Assembly (NCBI GenBank): GCA_017991555.1
Contig: JAGOQM010000003.1
Location: forward strand, 1-64,000
Direction: 5' to 3'
Source of the DNA: Neisseriaceae bacterium
GTDB lineage: Bacteria; Pseudomonadota; Gammaproteobacteria; Burkholderiales; Neisseriaceae
DNA: 64,000 bases
Shown: positions 52,570 through 61,815 of the stretch, in pieces
How positions within the stretch are numbered: the stretch's first letter is position 1
Layout: each line of letters begins with the position of its first letter
Program-made: the position numbers and the translations under genes
Notes under the pieces: generated by a model
Databases searched by the model: none
Seen by the model: the letters and a program-made list of their open reading frames with translations, nothing else
Told to the model about the DNA's origin: nothing

Positions 52570-53895
52570 CTAGCGGCGTTTCTTACGCCCCAACAGCTTG
52601 CGCAATACCCACACCAGCAGCAATAGCCCCACAATGCCGGCAGCGGCAATGCCGCCCACCACCGCCATGGCACTGATCGGCTCTGGCCCTTTACGGATCT
52701 TGGCCACTTCACTGGCCTCGATCACCGGTGCCGCATTGCCCCAAGAGGTGCCAATGTAGTTGGCCACTGAAGCCACTTCTTCATCATTCAAGATGTGGCC
52801 GTAGCCCGGCATGTGATACGCCGTTTGCCCACTGGTGATGGGGGTTTTGGCGCCGTTCAAGATCACCTGTACCGCATTGGTTAAGGTGACGTTCATGCGG
52901 CCATTATTGGCCAGCTCCGGCACCACATAGTCAAACCCTTTACCGCTGGCGCCGTGACAGCTACTGCAATACATCATGTAGGTGCCTTGGCCTTGGCGCT
53001 GCACCGCTTCGGGCAGCACCGCTGGCTTGTTTGCCTTCACGGGCTCAGACGAGAGGCTGTTTAAATACACCACCATGCTTTTCACGTCGTCGGTGCTTAA
53101 ATACTGCAGGCTCTCACTCACCACTTCGCCCATCGGCCCAGAAAAGGACGTCTTCCGCCCATGACCGTCTTGCAACAGCCGCACCAGGTCGGCCTGGTCA
53201 AAGTCCATGCCGCGTAGGCTGGGCGCCCACCAGCCGTCTAGGTAGGCACCAGCTAAATACTGGGTGTCTTTACCGGTGAGGCCTTTTTCCTGCATGGCCA
53301 CGTTCCGAGGCGTGTGACAGGTGCCGCAGTGGCCTAAGCCTTCCACCAAATAAGCGCCGCGATTAATCTCGGTACTTTGTTCTGGGTCCGGTTGAAACAC
53401 GCTGCTGTCGTGGAACACCTTGCCCCAAATCGCCAACGGCCAGCGTTGATTCATCGGCGCTTCAATCGCCGTGGGCTTATTGGCCTGGGCCACCGGCTTC
53501 ACCTCGGTCATGAAATAATCGTATAAGGCTTTTAAATCATCATCGGTGACTTTGGCGTAGGCGGTAAACGGCATGGCCGGATACAAATGATGCCCCTCTT
53601 TGGCCTTACCGTGGCGCACCGCCTGATCAAAATCGGCCAAGGTGTATTGCCCAATGCCATGGGTTGGGTCGGGGGTAATATTGGTCGAGTAAATCACCCC
53701 GACCGGCGACCCCATCGGCAAACCACCGGCAAAGGGCTCGCCGTCTTTGGCCGTGTGGCAGGCAATACAGTCACCGGCACGGGCCAAATATTCGCCCCGG
53801 CTGAGGTTGTCCGCCGCGGCGTTGGCCCAAGCGCCCGCGCTGAGGGTCAGGCCCGTGGCCACGGCCAAGGTTAAGGTTACTAAGCGCTTGTTCAT
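52570..53895 (-). CDS. Membrane-anchored triheme cytochrome c
   Basis: The 441-residue precursor has a signal peptide (cleavage after AWA near residue 24) and three CxxCH heme sites: CIACH (43-47), CGTCH (near 190) and CSSCH (near 310). One C-terminal membrane helix is followed by a basic tail (LLGRKKRR). This matches cytochrome subunits of periplasmic alcohol, gluconate and sorbitol dehydrogenases. It would carry electrons from the co-encoded flavoprotein to ubiquinone or oxidase. Its start overlaps the flavoprotein stop by 4 bp. Confidence 0.92.
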   Translation of the reverse strand: MNKRLVTLTLAVATGLTLSAGAWANAAADNLSRGEYLARAGDCIACHTAKDGEPFAGGLPMGSPVGVIYSTNITPDPTHGIGQYTLADFDQAVRHGKAKEGHHLYPAMPFTAYAKVTDDDLKALYDYFMTEVKPVAQANKPTAIEAPMNQRWPLAIWGKVFHDSSVFQPDPEQSTEINRGAYLVEGLGHCGTCHTPRNVAMQEKGLTGKDTQYLAGAYLDGWWAPSLRGMDFDQADLVRLLQDGHGRKTSFSGPMGEVVSESLQYLSTDDVKSMVVYLNSLSSEPVKANKPAVLPEAVQRQGQGTYMMYCSSCHGASGKGFDYVVPELANNGRMNVTLTNAVQVILNGAKTPITSGQTAYHMPGYGHILNDEEVASVANYIGTSWGNAAPVIEASEVAKIRKGPEPISAMAVVGGIAAAGIVGLLLLVWVLRKLLGRKKRR

Positions 53896-55817
53896 GCCAC
53901 ACCTCCTTGGGTCAACGACAGCTTCTCGCCCAACTCTGCCACCGCCCGGTGGGCGGCATCAATCGCCTCGTGGGCATAAGGCCCCCAATTGGCGTCAGAG
54001 TTGGCAATATAAATGTTGCCAAACGGCTGTCTGGCCGTTTCGATGATTTTTTCAGCCTGATCTTCATCGTCAAACAGCGTGTTGACGGTATAAGAATAGC
54101 CATGCGACCAACGGTTAACGGTGATGCCCAAAATGTCGGCCTCATGATTAAAGCCTTGATCCCCCAGCATCGCTTGCAGCTGATCGCGAATCATCGCTTC
54201 ATGCTGCTCAAACGAAGTGGCCAACAGATTGGCACGGCCCATGCGCGACTGCTCGCGCGCCGGCAAGCCACTGCCCGCCATAATCGGCACATACACCATG
54301 TGTAAGCACATCGGTTCATCCGGCGATTTAGAATGCTCGTAACCGCCCATCGACACGGGGTAATCCAGCTTGACGAGGCTATACGGCGCGGTGGGCGCAT
54401 ACACGCTGTGCACGCCTAGTTTTTTAAAGGCCTGCCAGTTTTTGATGACCACTTTGGTGTACACCAAGGGCGCCTTCACGTTTTGGTGTAGCGCATCTTG
54501 CTGCACCTGTGGCATGGTGGGCACAATCGATGGAATCATCATGTTGTAACCCGCCATCACGGCGTAGGTGGCTTTAACCCGATGCACCTTGTCACCCTGA
54601 GCATAGGCCAACACCACGGTATTGTCAGAGGCGTTGTCGGCCCGCACCACGGTGGCGTTGAGGCGCAAACGCGTGGGCGATTTGGGCTGATCCAACTGGC
54701 TGTAGTCAAACTTGGCCAACACCACGTCTTCCATGGTGTCGCCTGGGGCCACGGCAGGAATCAGCTTGCGCACCAGCAGCCGCGCAATGGTGGCGTTGCC
54801 ATCGGGGAAGTGATGGATGTACAAATCATCCAATTCGGCCTGTGATTCCTCATCCAACGGCGGTAAATTCATCGCCTCAAAGCCAGGCAGCGCGCACAGG
54901 CGTGCGTCTGAACACGAGGTAGAATCAATGCCCACGGCTTGGAAATCACTGGTTTGCTGTTGGAAATACAAAATAGCGCGTTTAGAAAGTTTCACCTTGT
55001 CACGCAAAAACTGGGTGTAGCTGTGGCTGTCCAGATACGCCACCTTTTGATCGGTGCTCATGCCGGCCAAATAGTCTTCGGTTTCTTCGTGCAGTTTAAT
55101 TAAGTCTTCCCGATCTTGCTTGGGTAAGGGAAAGTCGGAAATGAAATCCCGATAGCTGCGGCCGTTGAGCCGATCAATCGGAATGTCGTCCGCCACCCCA
55201 TGACCAGGGTCGCCGGCCACAATTTTATTCACGCCAAAGTGGGCCTTGTCAAAAAACACGCCCTTGCTCAAGCCCAAATCGGGATAAAAATTAACGTCAA
55301 AATGACTTTCTAAACGGGTTAAATCGATGCCTAAATCGTTGATCAAGCGCGTGGCCACGGGGCTAAAAATAGACCGTGGTGACTGCAATGATTCACTGCC
55401 GCCATAACCCAACATCATGCCTTTGGGCGTGGTGAACTCATTACGCTTGGCGTGGCCGCCAAAGTCATCGTGGTTGTCTAAGATCAGGATTTTTTTATCG
55501 GGGCCAAACTGCTGCCGATAAAAGAAGGCCGCCGACAGGCCGCTGATGCCGGCACCCACAATCACCAGATCATAGGTTTCTTCGATGGGGCCAGAGGTGT
55601 CAAAGCGCACGCCATCTCGCGCCAACGCATGCGCGGGTTCAAACGAGCCCGGATGGTTGCCGCGCATGCCCATGAGTGCGGGCGGGTAATAATCTTTGCC
55701 GGATTCTAACGTAGCGGTTGCTAAAGAGGCTGCTTGTAACAGCTGTTGAATGGGGGTTAACCCTGCGGCAATGGTCAAAGCCACGCCATTCAAAAAATCG
55801 CGACGGGTAATGTTCAT
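53892..55817 (-). CDS. Tat-exported FAD oxidoreductase, spermidine-dehydrogenase-like
   Basis: The 641-residue precursor begins MNITRRDFLNGVALTIAAGL, a twin-arginine signal. The FAD-binding YDLVIVGAGISGLSAAFFY (GxGxxG at 88-93) is followed by an ILDNHDDFGGHAKRNEF flavin-contact region. The C-terminal IYIANSDANWGPYAHEAIDAAHRAV motif is that of amine-oxidase-type flavoproteins. From memory it resembles Pseudomonas spermidine dehydrogenase (SpdH), which splits spermidine without oxygen. The downstream triheme cytochrome is its likely electron acceptor. Another amine substrate is possible. Confidence 0.75.
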   Translation of the reverse strand: MNITRRDFLNGVALTIAAGLTPIQQLLQAASLATATLESGKDYYPPALMGMRGNHPGSFEPAHALARDGVRFDTSGPIEETYDLVIVGAGISGLSAAFFYRQQFGPDKKILILDNHDDFGGHAKRNEFTTPKGMMLGYGGSESLQSPRSIFSPVATRLINDLGIDLTRLESHFDVNFYPDLGLSKGVFFDKAHFGVNKIVAGDPGHGVADDIPIDRLNGRSYRDFISDFPLPKQDREDLIKLHEETEDYLAGMSTDQKVAYLDSHSYTQFLRDKVKLSKRAILYFQQQTSDFQAVGIDSTSCSDARLCALPGFEAMNLPPLDEESQAELDDLYIHHFPDGNATIARLLVRKLIPAVAPGDTMEDVVLAKFDYSQLDQPKSPTRLRLNATVVRADNASDNTVVLAYAQGDKVHRVKATYAVMAGYNMMIPSIVPTMPQVQQDALHQNVKAPLVYTKVVIKNWQAFKKLGVHSVYAPTAPYSLVKLDYPVSMGGYEHSKSPDEPMCLHMVYVPIMAGSGLPAREQSRMGRANLLATSFEQHEAMIRDQLQAMLGDQGFNHEADILGITVNRWSHGYSYTVNTLFDDEDQAEKIIETARQPFGNIYIANSDANWGPYAHEAIDAAHRAVAELGEKLSLTQGGVA

Positions 55818-56180
55818 AGCTGAGCCTTAGGTAGTAGTTTAAAACGCTTCTGATTGATTTAATGTACTCAGTATCCAAAAACGCTCATCCTATTTTAAAT
55901 AAACACTAACAAACAGGACGATACTGAGCGGGTTGCCCGGCGCTTCAAGAGGCACAGGGCAACAACCTGCCAACATTACTTTTTCATTATCCGACAAGAA
56001 TTTAAAAATAACAATCTATTCAATCAATTTTCAAAAAGTACTGAAAATGCAGAAATAATATGATGGTACAAAATAGCCAAAATAATCAAATAATTTTAAT
56101 ATTATGCCCTAGGGCCTGGTCGAAAAAAAACCCACGCTGCGCGTGGGTCAAAACTGCATGGATCATCTGATTTAGCCCTA
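55818..56180. other. AT-rich intergenic region; flavoprotein promoter and operon terminator
   Basis: 363 bp with strong AT bias (especially 55980-56110) separate the flavoprotein start from the ThDP-enzyme stop. The right end holds the terminator at 56123-56148. No gene or clear operator was found. Confidence 0.5.
56123..56148 (-). terminator. Terminator of the long catabolic operon
   Basis: On the minus strand ACCCACGC/GCGTGGGT with loop GCA is followed by a run of eight T. Confidence 0.93.
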
Positions 56181-57821
56181 TTAGTACAGCTTTTTCTGTG
56201 GTGGCCCGGCAAAATTCAGCGGCCCTACCCCCGCCATCATTACTTCAACCAAGGCCGGGCCTTGGTGATCGATGGCCTCCTTAATCGCTGCGGCATAGCC
56301 GGCCACGGAATCCACCCGCCAGCTTTTCACCCCCATGGCTTCGCCTAGGGCTTTAAAGTTCGGCGTGTGCAGCTCGTTATAATATTGTCGCCCTTCAAAG
56401 TAATTGTTTTGAATCCCGCGCATCACTCCGTAACCCCCATCGTTCATCACCATCAGCACCATATTGGTCTGCTCTTGCACCATGGTCGCGATTTCGCCCA
56501 CGCCCAAAGCCAAGCCGCCATCGCCCACCAAGGCCACCACCTTCTTGTCGCGGTTGGCAATGGCGGCACCGATGCCCGTGGCCAAACCCAGACCAATGGC
56601 GCCGGCCAAAGAGTGAATGTTGCGGTTAGGGCCATAGGCGGGGAACAAACGGCTGCCCCAAGTGCTGCCCGACATGGTGATGTCGCGCACCAAAATCCCA
56701 TCGCGGGGCAAGGCTTCGCGTAGCGCATCGCAAATTAAGGCATAGTTGTCGATTTGCTGGCGTAACGCCGCCACCGCCGCCGTTTTGGCGGCGCTGATGG
56801 CCGCATCATAGGCCGCATCCACCTTGCTCTGCCCGGCCAACGCTTGGCCTAGCTGGCCCAACGCCTCTTTGGCGTCGGCACAGATAAAGCGGGCGACGCG
56901 GTAATTACGCTGCTGCGCGCCGGGATGAGCGTCGATTTGATACAGCTGTTGCGGAAACGCCAGGCTATAGGTTTTGGTTTCGTTACTGCGTAGGCGCGAC
57001 CCCACCACAATGGCCAAGTCGCTGTCGGCCAACAGTTGTTCAACCGCGGCAGCATTGTGAAACGCCCCCAGGCTACGTGGGTGTTCGTCCGACAGCACGC
57101 CACGGGCGTGGGTTGACGACACCACAGGGATGCCTAGGTCGGCCAAGGCCTGTACTTCGGCTTCGGCGCCCAAGCAGCCACCGCCAATCCACAACAGTGG
57201 CCGCTTGGCGGCCTGAACCGCCGCCACCAAATCGGCCATGTCGTTCGCCGCAGCCGCCGGCAGGCGCAAAGCGCCCACTGGGCCCAAATCGTGCGGCAGC
57301 TCAATCAGGCTGGCCTGCACATCAATCGGAATCTCCACGCTCACTGGGCCCATCGGCACCGTGGTGGCCACCCGAATGGCTTCGCGAATGATGCCCACCG
57401 CCTGCTCAGGGCTGTTGATGCGGTATGCCGCTTTACTGCTGGCCTTCAAAAACGTCAGCTGATCTTTGGCTTCGTGAATGAAGCTGGCATCGCGATCCAG
57501 ATAGTCGCGCTCAACCTGTCCGGTGAGGTGTAACAACGGACTGGCCGCATTCGTGGCCTCAATTAAAGAACCAATGGCGTTGCCCGCACCGGCACCGGTG
57601 CTGGTCAGCGACACGCCCAAGCCTTTAAAGCGAGCGTGGGCATCCGACATGGTCACTGCCCCAGCCTCGCCTCGGGCACACACAAAGTGCATTTTTTCGC
57701 GGCGGCCGACAGCGTCGGCAATCGGCAAGTTATGGATGGAAATCACGCCATACATACTGTCGACGCCATGCGCTTCCAGAACGCGTACGATTGCTTCACC
57801 TACGTTGATTTTTTCTGACAT
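56181..57821 (-). CDS. Thiamine-diphosphate-dependent enzyme, acetolactate synthase/2-oxoacid decarboxylase family
   Basis: The 546-residue protein has the three-domain plan. An N-terminal ThDP PYR domain carries Glu52 in VCARGEAGAVTMSDA, the proton-relay glutamate. A central domain follows, then a C-terminal PP domain with VALVGDGGLALGVGEI then MNDGGYGVM, the GDG-N metal/ThDP motif (near residues 432-460). The family includes benzoylformate decarboxylase, oxalyl-CoA decarboxylase and acetolactate synthase. Beside an aldehyde dehydrogenase, a 2-oxoacid decarboxylase making an aldehyde is plausible. It is the last gene of the operon and AAGGA precedes the ATG. Confidence 0.85.
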   Translation of the reverse strand: MSEKINVGEAIVRVLEAHGVDSMYGVISIHNLPIADAVGRREKMHFVCARGEAGAVTMSDAHARFKGLGVSLTSTGAGAGNAIGSLIEATNAASPLLHLTGQVERDYLDRDASFIHEAKDQLTFLKASSKAAYRINSPEQAVGIIREAIRVATTVPMGPVSVEIPIDVQASLIELPHDLGPVGALRLPAAAANDMADLVAAVQAAKRPLLWIGGGCLGAEAEVQALADLGIPVVSSTHARGVLSDEHPRSLGAFHNAAAVEQLLADSDLAIVVGSRLRSNETKTYSLAFPQQLYQIDAHPGAQQRNYRVARFICADAKEALGQLGQALAGQSKVDAAYDAAISAAKTAAVAALRQQIDNYALICDALREALPRDGILVRDITMSGSTWGSRLFPAYGPNRNIHSLAGAIGLGLATGIGAAIANRDKKVVALVGDGGLALGVGEIATMVQEQTNMVLMVMNDGGYGVMRGIQNNYFEGRQYYNELHTPNFKALGEAMGVKSWRVDSVAGYAAAIKEAIDHQGPALVEVMMAGVGPLNFAGPPQKKLY

Positions 57822-57870
57822 GGTTTCAGTCCTTTATGTTCTCTTTTGTTCTTTATGATTAACGCCATCA

Positions 57871-59337
57871 TCATTCACACCAAGGGTTGGGCACGCTGCT
57901 CAATCCTAGGTAAATGCTTTTTTGCTGCATGTAGGCCAAAATGCCAGCACGCCCTTTTTCACGGCCTATGCCGCTTTCCTTAAAGCCGCCAAACGGCGTG
58001 CTGATGGAAAACTTCTTGTAGGTGTTCACCCAAATCGTGCCAGCCTCTAACAGCCGCGCCAAGCGCCAGGCATCGCGATAGCTTTCGGTCCAAATGCCCG
58101 CCGCCAAGCCAAACGCATTGTCGTTGGCCTGAGCCAAGAGCTCGGCCTCATCCCGGTAAGACAGCACCACCAGCACTGGCCCAAAAATTTCTTCCTGGCA
58201 GGCTTGAGCACTGTTGGCGAGGCCGGTGATGATGGTGGGCGCGTAGTAGCTGCCCTGAGCCAACGCACCCTCGCTTAAGCGCACCCCGCCACACAGCACC
58301 TGACCGCCTTCACGCTTGGCCAACTGCACGTAGTCGTCCACGCTCTTCAAGTGGGCTTCGCTGATCAAAGGCCCCATTTGGGTATCCGCCGCTTCGGGAT
58401 GCCCCACCCGCAGCCGTTCGGTAATCGTCTGGATCTTGGCCAACAGCGGCGCATAAATCGATTCATGAATGAACAGGCGTGACCCCGCAATACAGGCCTG
58501 ACCCGACGAGCTAAAAATGCCGTACACAATGCCTTGCGCCGCCAGGTCCAAATCGGCGTCGGGCAACACCACCACTGGCGATTTACCGCCCAACTCCAAA
58601 GAGGTGGTGATTAATTTATCCGCCGCCACGTGGGCCAAATGACGACCGGTGCTGGTGCCGCCGGTAAACGACAGCTTGCGCACCAAAGGGTGTTTGATGA
58701 TGGCTTCGCCCACCACCGAACCGCGCCCAGGCAACACACTGAGCAAGCCCTTAGGCAGGCCCGCTTCTTCAAACAGTTTGGCCAGCTCTAAGGCCAATAA
58801 TGGCGTGGCATCGGCCGGTTTTAAAATCACCGCATTGCCCCCAGCCAAGGCCGGCGCCAGCTTTTGCATTTCGCTGGCAATGGGCGAATTCCAAGGCGTG
58901 ATGCAGCCGACCACGCCCACCGGTTCGTGCACGCTGAGGGTCATGAAATCTTGACCACGCTGCGGTGGCAGTTCATCACTGAGGGTTTCACAGGCTGCGG
59001 CCACATAGCGCGCGGTGGCGGCGGCGCTGAGCACTAGGCCGCGGGTTTCGGCTAAGGGCTTACCGTTGTCGCGGGTTTGCAGCTGCGACAAGGCATCTAC
59101 CCGTGCTTCGATCAGGCTCGCCACCCGCTGTAAAATGGCCGCACGCTCGTGCGGCAAGCTGCCGCGCCAATCGCGCCAGGCCCGTTCGGCCAGCGCAATC
59201 GCGTCCTCGACGTCCGCCACGCTGGCGGTGCTGACCGTGGCGGTCACGCTGCCATCGGCGGGAAAAATGCTGTCGCTCACGCCGCCGCGGCCTTGCTGCC
59301 ACTGTCCGGCTAAAAATAGGGGTAATGGGGTTGCCAT
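57871..59337 (-). CDS. NAD(P)-dependent aldehyde dehydrogenase
   Basis: The 488-residue enzyme (start at 59337, five bases after AAGGAGG; ATG 59340 is adjacent) has the ALDH core. Visible motifs are CITPWNSPIASEMQKLAPALAGGN, catalytic Glu in LELGGKSPVV, nucleophile Cys283 in FSSSGQACIAGSRL and KESGIGREKG at the C terminus. It converts an aldehyde to the acid. Position between the ThDP enzyme and the aspartate-dehydrogenase-like gene suggests it takes the decarboxylation product. Confidence 0.93.
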   Translation of the reverse strand: MATPLPLFLAGQWQQGRGGVSDSIFPADGSVTATVSTASVADVEDAIALAERAWRDWRGSLPHERAAILQRVASLIEARVDALSQLQTRDNGKPLAETRGLVLSAAATARYVAAACETLSDELPPQRGQDFMTLSVHEPVGVVGCITPWNSPIASEMQKLAPALAGGNAVILKPADATPLLALELAKLFEEAGLPKGLLSVLPGRGSVVGEAIIKHPLVRKLSFTGGTSTGRHLAHVAADKLITTSLELGGKSPVVVLPDADLDLAAQGIVYGIFSSSGQACIAGSRLFIHESIYAPLLAKIQTITERLRVGHPEAADTQMGPLISEAHLKSVDDYVQLAKREGGQVLCGGVRLSEGALAQGSYYAPTIITGLANSAQACQEEIFGPVLVVLSYRDEAELLAQANDNAFGLAAGIWTESYRDAWRLARLLEAGTIWVNTYKKFSISTPFGGFKESGIGREKGRAGILAYMQQKSIYLGLSSVPNPWCE

Positions 59338-59347
59338 CATGGCCTCC

Positions 59348-60139
59348 TTATACTTTAATGCCGCTAAGGCATAGTCGACAGGCCCGCACCACGCTGAGCG
59401 CGGCTAAGGTCGAAGTTTTGGGGTTGCTGGGCAAGGGCACGCCCGCCAGCTCAATGCTCATTTGCCCGAAGGCACCAGCCGCCTCAATGCGGTGCTGGTT
59501 TTTTTGGCTGTCGGGGTCGACCGTCAGCACCACTTGGGTTTGATCCATGCCCAGGCCCGCCAGCGCAATGGTGGCCGCCACGTTGGCATTGGCGGGGAAT
59601 AAGGTGGCCGCTTCGCGCGCGCTGCCCTCAAAAAACACCGTTTTTGCAGTCACTTGATCTAAGTCGATCAAGCTTTCGGCGTGCGAGCCACGCCAGCTAT
59701 TGGGGCTTTTACAGCCGTGGTACACCACTTGCTCGAGGCCGCCTTCTTTGGCTGCGGCAAGGCCGTCCATGCCCGCCACCGCCCCGGCCAATACGGTCAA
59801 AGTGCCGCCGCCCGCCACCGCCGCCACCTCGAGCCGCTGTGCCAACTCGGCGTCGGCCAAGGCCCCCACCGAAATCAGCGCCATGTCCCAACCGCGCGCC
59901 AGCACCGCCGCCGCGTGTTCACGCACGCCCGCCTGACCGGCGACTTCAATCACCAAATCGGGCCGTTCGGCACACGCTGCCACGCTGTGGATGACCTGTA
60001 CACCTGCGCCAACCTGCGCCCGCACCTTGTCGATGCTGCGCTCGGGCACCACCACCCAAGCCAAGGCCAAACCTGGCGGCAGATGGGCCAAAACGGTCTG
60101 TCCCATGGCCCCAAAACCGATCATCATTAACTGCTTCAT
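59348..60139 (-). CDS. Aspartate dehydrogenase-like (NadX-family) oxidoreductase
   Basis: The 263-residue protein starts with the NAD-binding MMIGFGAMGQTVLAHL. AGQAGVREHAAAVLARGWDMALISVGAL and FPANANVAATIALAGLGMDQTQV follow, the NadX/aspartate dehydrogenase pattern. NadX oxidises L-aspartate to iminoaspartate for NAD synthesis, but members inside catabolic operons may act on other amino acids. No nadA or nadC is nearby, so a catabolic role is likelier. It overlaps closely in spacing with ALDH (7-bp gap) and SDR (16-bp gap). Confidence 0.85.
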   Translation of the reverse strand: MKQLMMIGFGAMGQTVLAHLPPGLALAWVVVPERSIDKVRAQVGAGVQVIHSVAACAERPDLVIEVAGQAGVREHAAAVLARGWDMALISVGALADAELAQRLEVAAVAGGGTLTVLAGAVAGMDGLAAAKEGGLEQVVYHGCKSPNSWRGSHAESLIDLDQVTAKTVFFEGSAREAATLFPANANVAATIALAGLGMDQTQVVLTVDPDSQKNQHRIEAAGAFGQMSIELAGVPLPSNPKTSTLAALSVVRACRLCLSGIKV

Positions 60140-60155
60140 GTTGCGTCCTTTGCCC

Positions 60156-60950
60156 TTATAGGTGTTTGTTAAAGCCGCCAGAAACGTCTAGGGCGGCGCC
60201 GCTGGTGTAAGACGCCAAGGGCGAGGCCAAGAACACCAAGGCCCGCGCTGGCTCTTCTGGCTTACCCAAACGGCCCATGGGAATGCCACGCTTGGCTGCC
60301 ACTTCGCCTATCCACGCGTCCCAGCTAATGCTTTTGTCGCTGCGCCGCTCGTAGCGACGCTGCCATTGGTTCGACTCGACCATCCCCAACAAAATAGAGT
60401 TCACCCGTATGCCTTTAGCGCAAAATTCATGCGCCAAAGAATGGGTCAGGTTCAATAAGGCCGCCCGCGCCGACGAAGTGGCAATCATGTGCGGTTCTGG
60501 CTGCAGCGACAGCAAGGAGTTGACGTTGGTGATCGACGCCACGTCCGAGCGCTCTAAGGCGGGCAAAAAAGCCTTAATCGGGTTAATCACGCTGAACAGC
60601 TTAAGCTTGGTCTCGTTGAGCCAGTCTTCGTCTTCTGTCTCAGCAAAGTGGGCCACGTGCCCTTGGCCAGCGTTGTTGATTAAGAAATCCACCTGCCCAA
60701 AATGCGCCACCACCTCGGCCGCAAAAGCGGTCACGTCGGTCCGGTCAAGCACGTCACAGGTGCGGGTAAAGCAGGCCGCTTCAGGAAACTCGGCCATAAT
60801 ACTGGCCTCCGAAGCCGCCAAACGATCGCGATCACGACCACACCAGGCCACTTTGGCACCGGCCTCAATCAAGATGCGCACCGTCGCCAGCCCAATCCCC
60901 GATGACCCTCCGGTCACCACGGCCACTCTGTTTTCAACTTGGAAACCCAT
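60156..60950 (-). CDS. SDR-family oxidoreductase lacking the YxxxK pair
   Basis: The 264-residue protein has the cofactor motif VVTGGSSGIGLA (11-22) and NNAG (92-95), as in classical SDRs. At the catalytic position, however, it reads IATSSARAALLNL, so Tyr is Thr158 and Lys is Arg162. Reaction chemistry may be changed, or it may act as a binding or structural member. Family C-terminal PMGRLGKPEEPARALVFLASP is intact. AGGACG precedes the start. It is in the middle of the catabolic operon. Confidence 0.85.
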   Translation of the reverse strand: MGFQVENRVAVVTGGSSGIGLATVRILIEAGAKVAWCGRDRDRLAASEASIMAEFPEAACFTRTCDVLDRTDVTAFAAEVVAHFGQVDFLINNAGQGHVAHFAETEDEDWLNETKLKLFSVINPIKAFLPALERSDVASITNVNSLLSLQPEPHMIATSSARAALLNLTHSLAHEFCAKGIRVNSILLGMVESNQWQRRYERRSDKSISWDAWIGEVAAKRGIPMGRLGKPEEPARALVFLASPLASYTSGAALDVSGGFNKHL

Positions 60951-60960
60951 ATTTATCGTC

Positions 60961-61806
60961 CTATTTTGTTATGTTTATGAGTTGCGTATAGGCCAACACG
61001 GCTTGATTAAACGCCACCGGCTGATCAATATAACTGGCATGGCCCGCCGCGGGCAGCGGATAAGCCTGCACCCCCTTCGCCCCCAAGCGTCGAATCAACG
61101 CCTCGACGCCCTCCGGCGGGGTAATGCCATCGTCTAGGCCATAAATGACCCCAACCGGCCCCGCCACCGACGGCAACAGCTGCCAAATGTCGTCATGCGC
61201 CAACACCCCCGAAGCCTGCTCAAAGCCCTGCTGCTGTAACCGCAACATGCCGTGCTGCACCAAGGCGATCTGATCCGCCGTCGCCTCTGGCGCCAATAAA
61301 TAGCGGGCCCGCACTTGTGCCATCCCTGCATGCCCTAAGGTTTGCAGCAGCTGCGGCCTCTTTTGCGCCACCTCGGCCCGAGTGTCGGCGTCCATGGCGC
61401 CATAACCCTGCGCCGGATTGGCCAAAATTAAGCCCGCACAATGCTGCGGGAAAGCCTGCGCATAGGCGCTGGCCACCATGGCCCCGAGTGAGTGCCCAAG
61501 CAGCAACGGCTGGGTGACGCCCAAGGCCTGTAATAAAGACTGTAATGCGTGTGCATAATCCTCAGCCGTCGGGTTGGGGTTGGCCAAACCGGCGCTGTCG
61601 CCATAGCCTGGGGCATCCCAAGCAATCACCCTAAAGTGGCTGCTCAACGCCGCCAGCTGATTCACCCACGAGCCGGAACCCGAGCTGATGCCGTGCAGCA
61701 ACACCAAGGCTGGGCCTTGGCCTGCTTCACGAAAGGCCTGCACCCGCCCCGCCACCGTCACGAGGCGCAACGGATACTGGTTTAAAGCATCGACTAAAGC
61801 GTTCAT
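60961..61806 (-). CDS. Alpha/beta-fold hydrolase
   Basis: The 281-residue protein has the oxyanion HGISSGSGSW, the nucleophile elbow GHSLGAMVASAYAQ, an acidic residue in VIYGLDDGITPPEG and a late His in AAGHASYIDQP. These make up the catalytic triad. It resembles the hydrolases of meta-cleavage pathways or enol-lactone hydrolases in aromatic breakdown (family knowledge). It lies 10 bp before the SDR gene and 9 bp after the cupin gene. Confidence 0.9.
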   Translation of the reverse strand: MNALVDALNQYPLRLVTVAGRVQAFREAGQGPALVLLHGISSGSGSWVNQLAALSSHFRVIAWDAPGYGDSAGLANPNPTAEDYAHALQSLLQALGVTQPLLLGHSLGAMVASAYAQAFPQHCAGLILANPAQGYGAMDADTRAEVAQKRPQLLQTLGHAGMAQVRARYLLAPEATADQIALVQHGMLRLQQQGFEQASGVLAHDDIWQLLPSVAGPVGVIYGLDDGITPPEGVEALIRRLGAKGVQAYPLPAAGHASYIDQPVAFNQAVLAYTQLINITK

Positions 61807-61815
61807 AAATCGCCC

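Noticed and set aside
52463..52573. Short plus-strand ORF starting MNHKTIETASW
   Set aside because: It runs through a strong terminator hairpin and ends inside the opposite gene.
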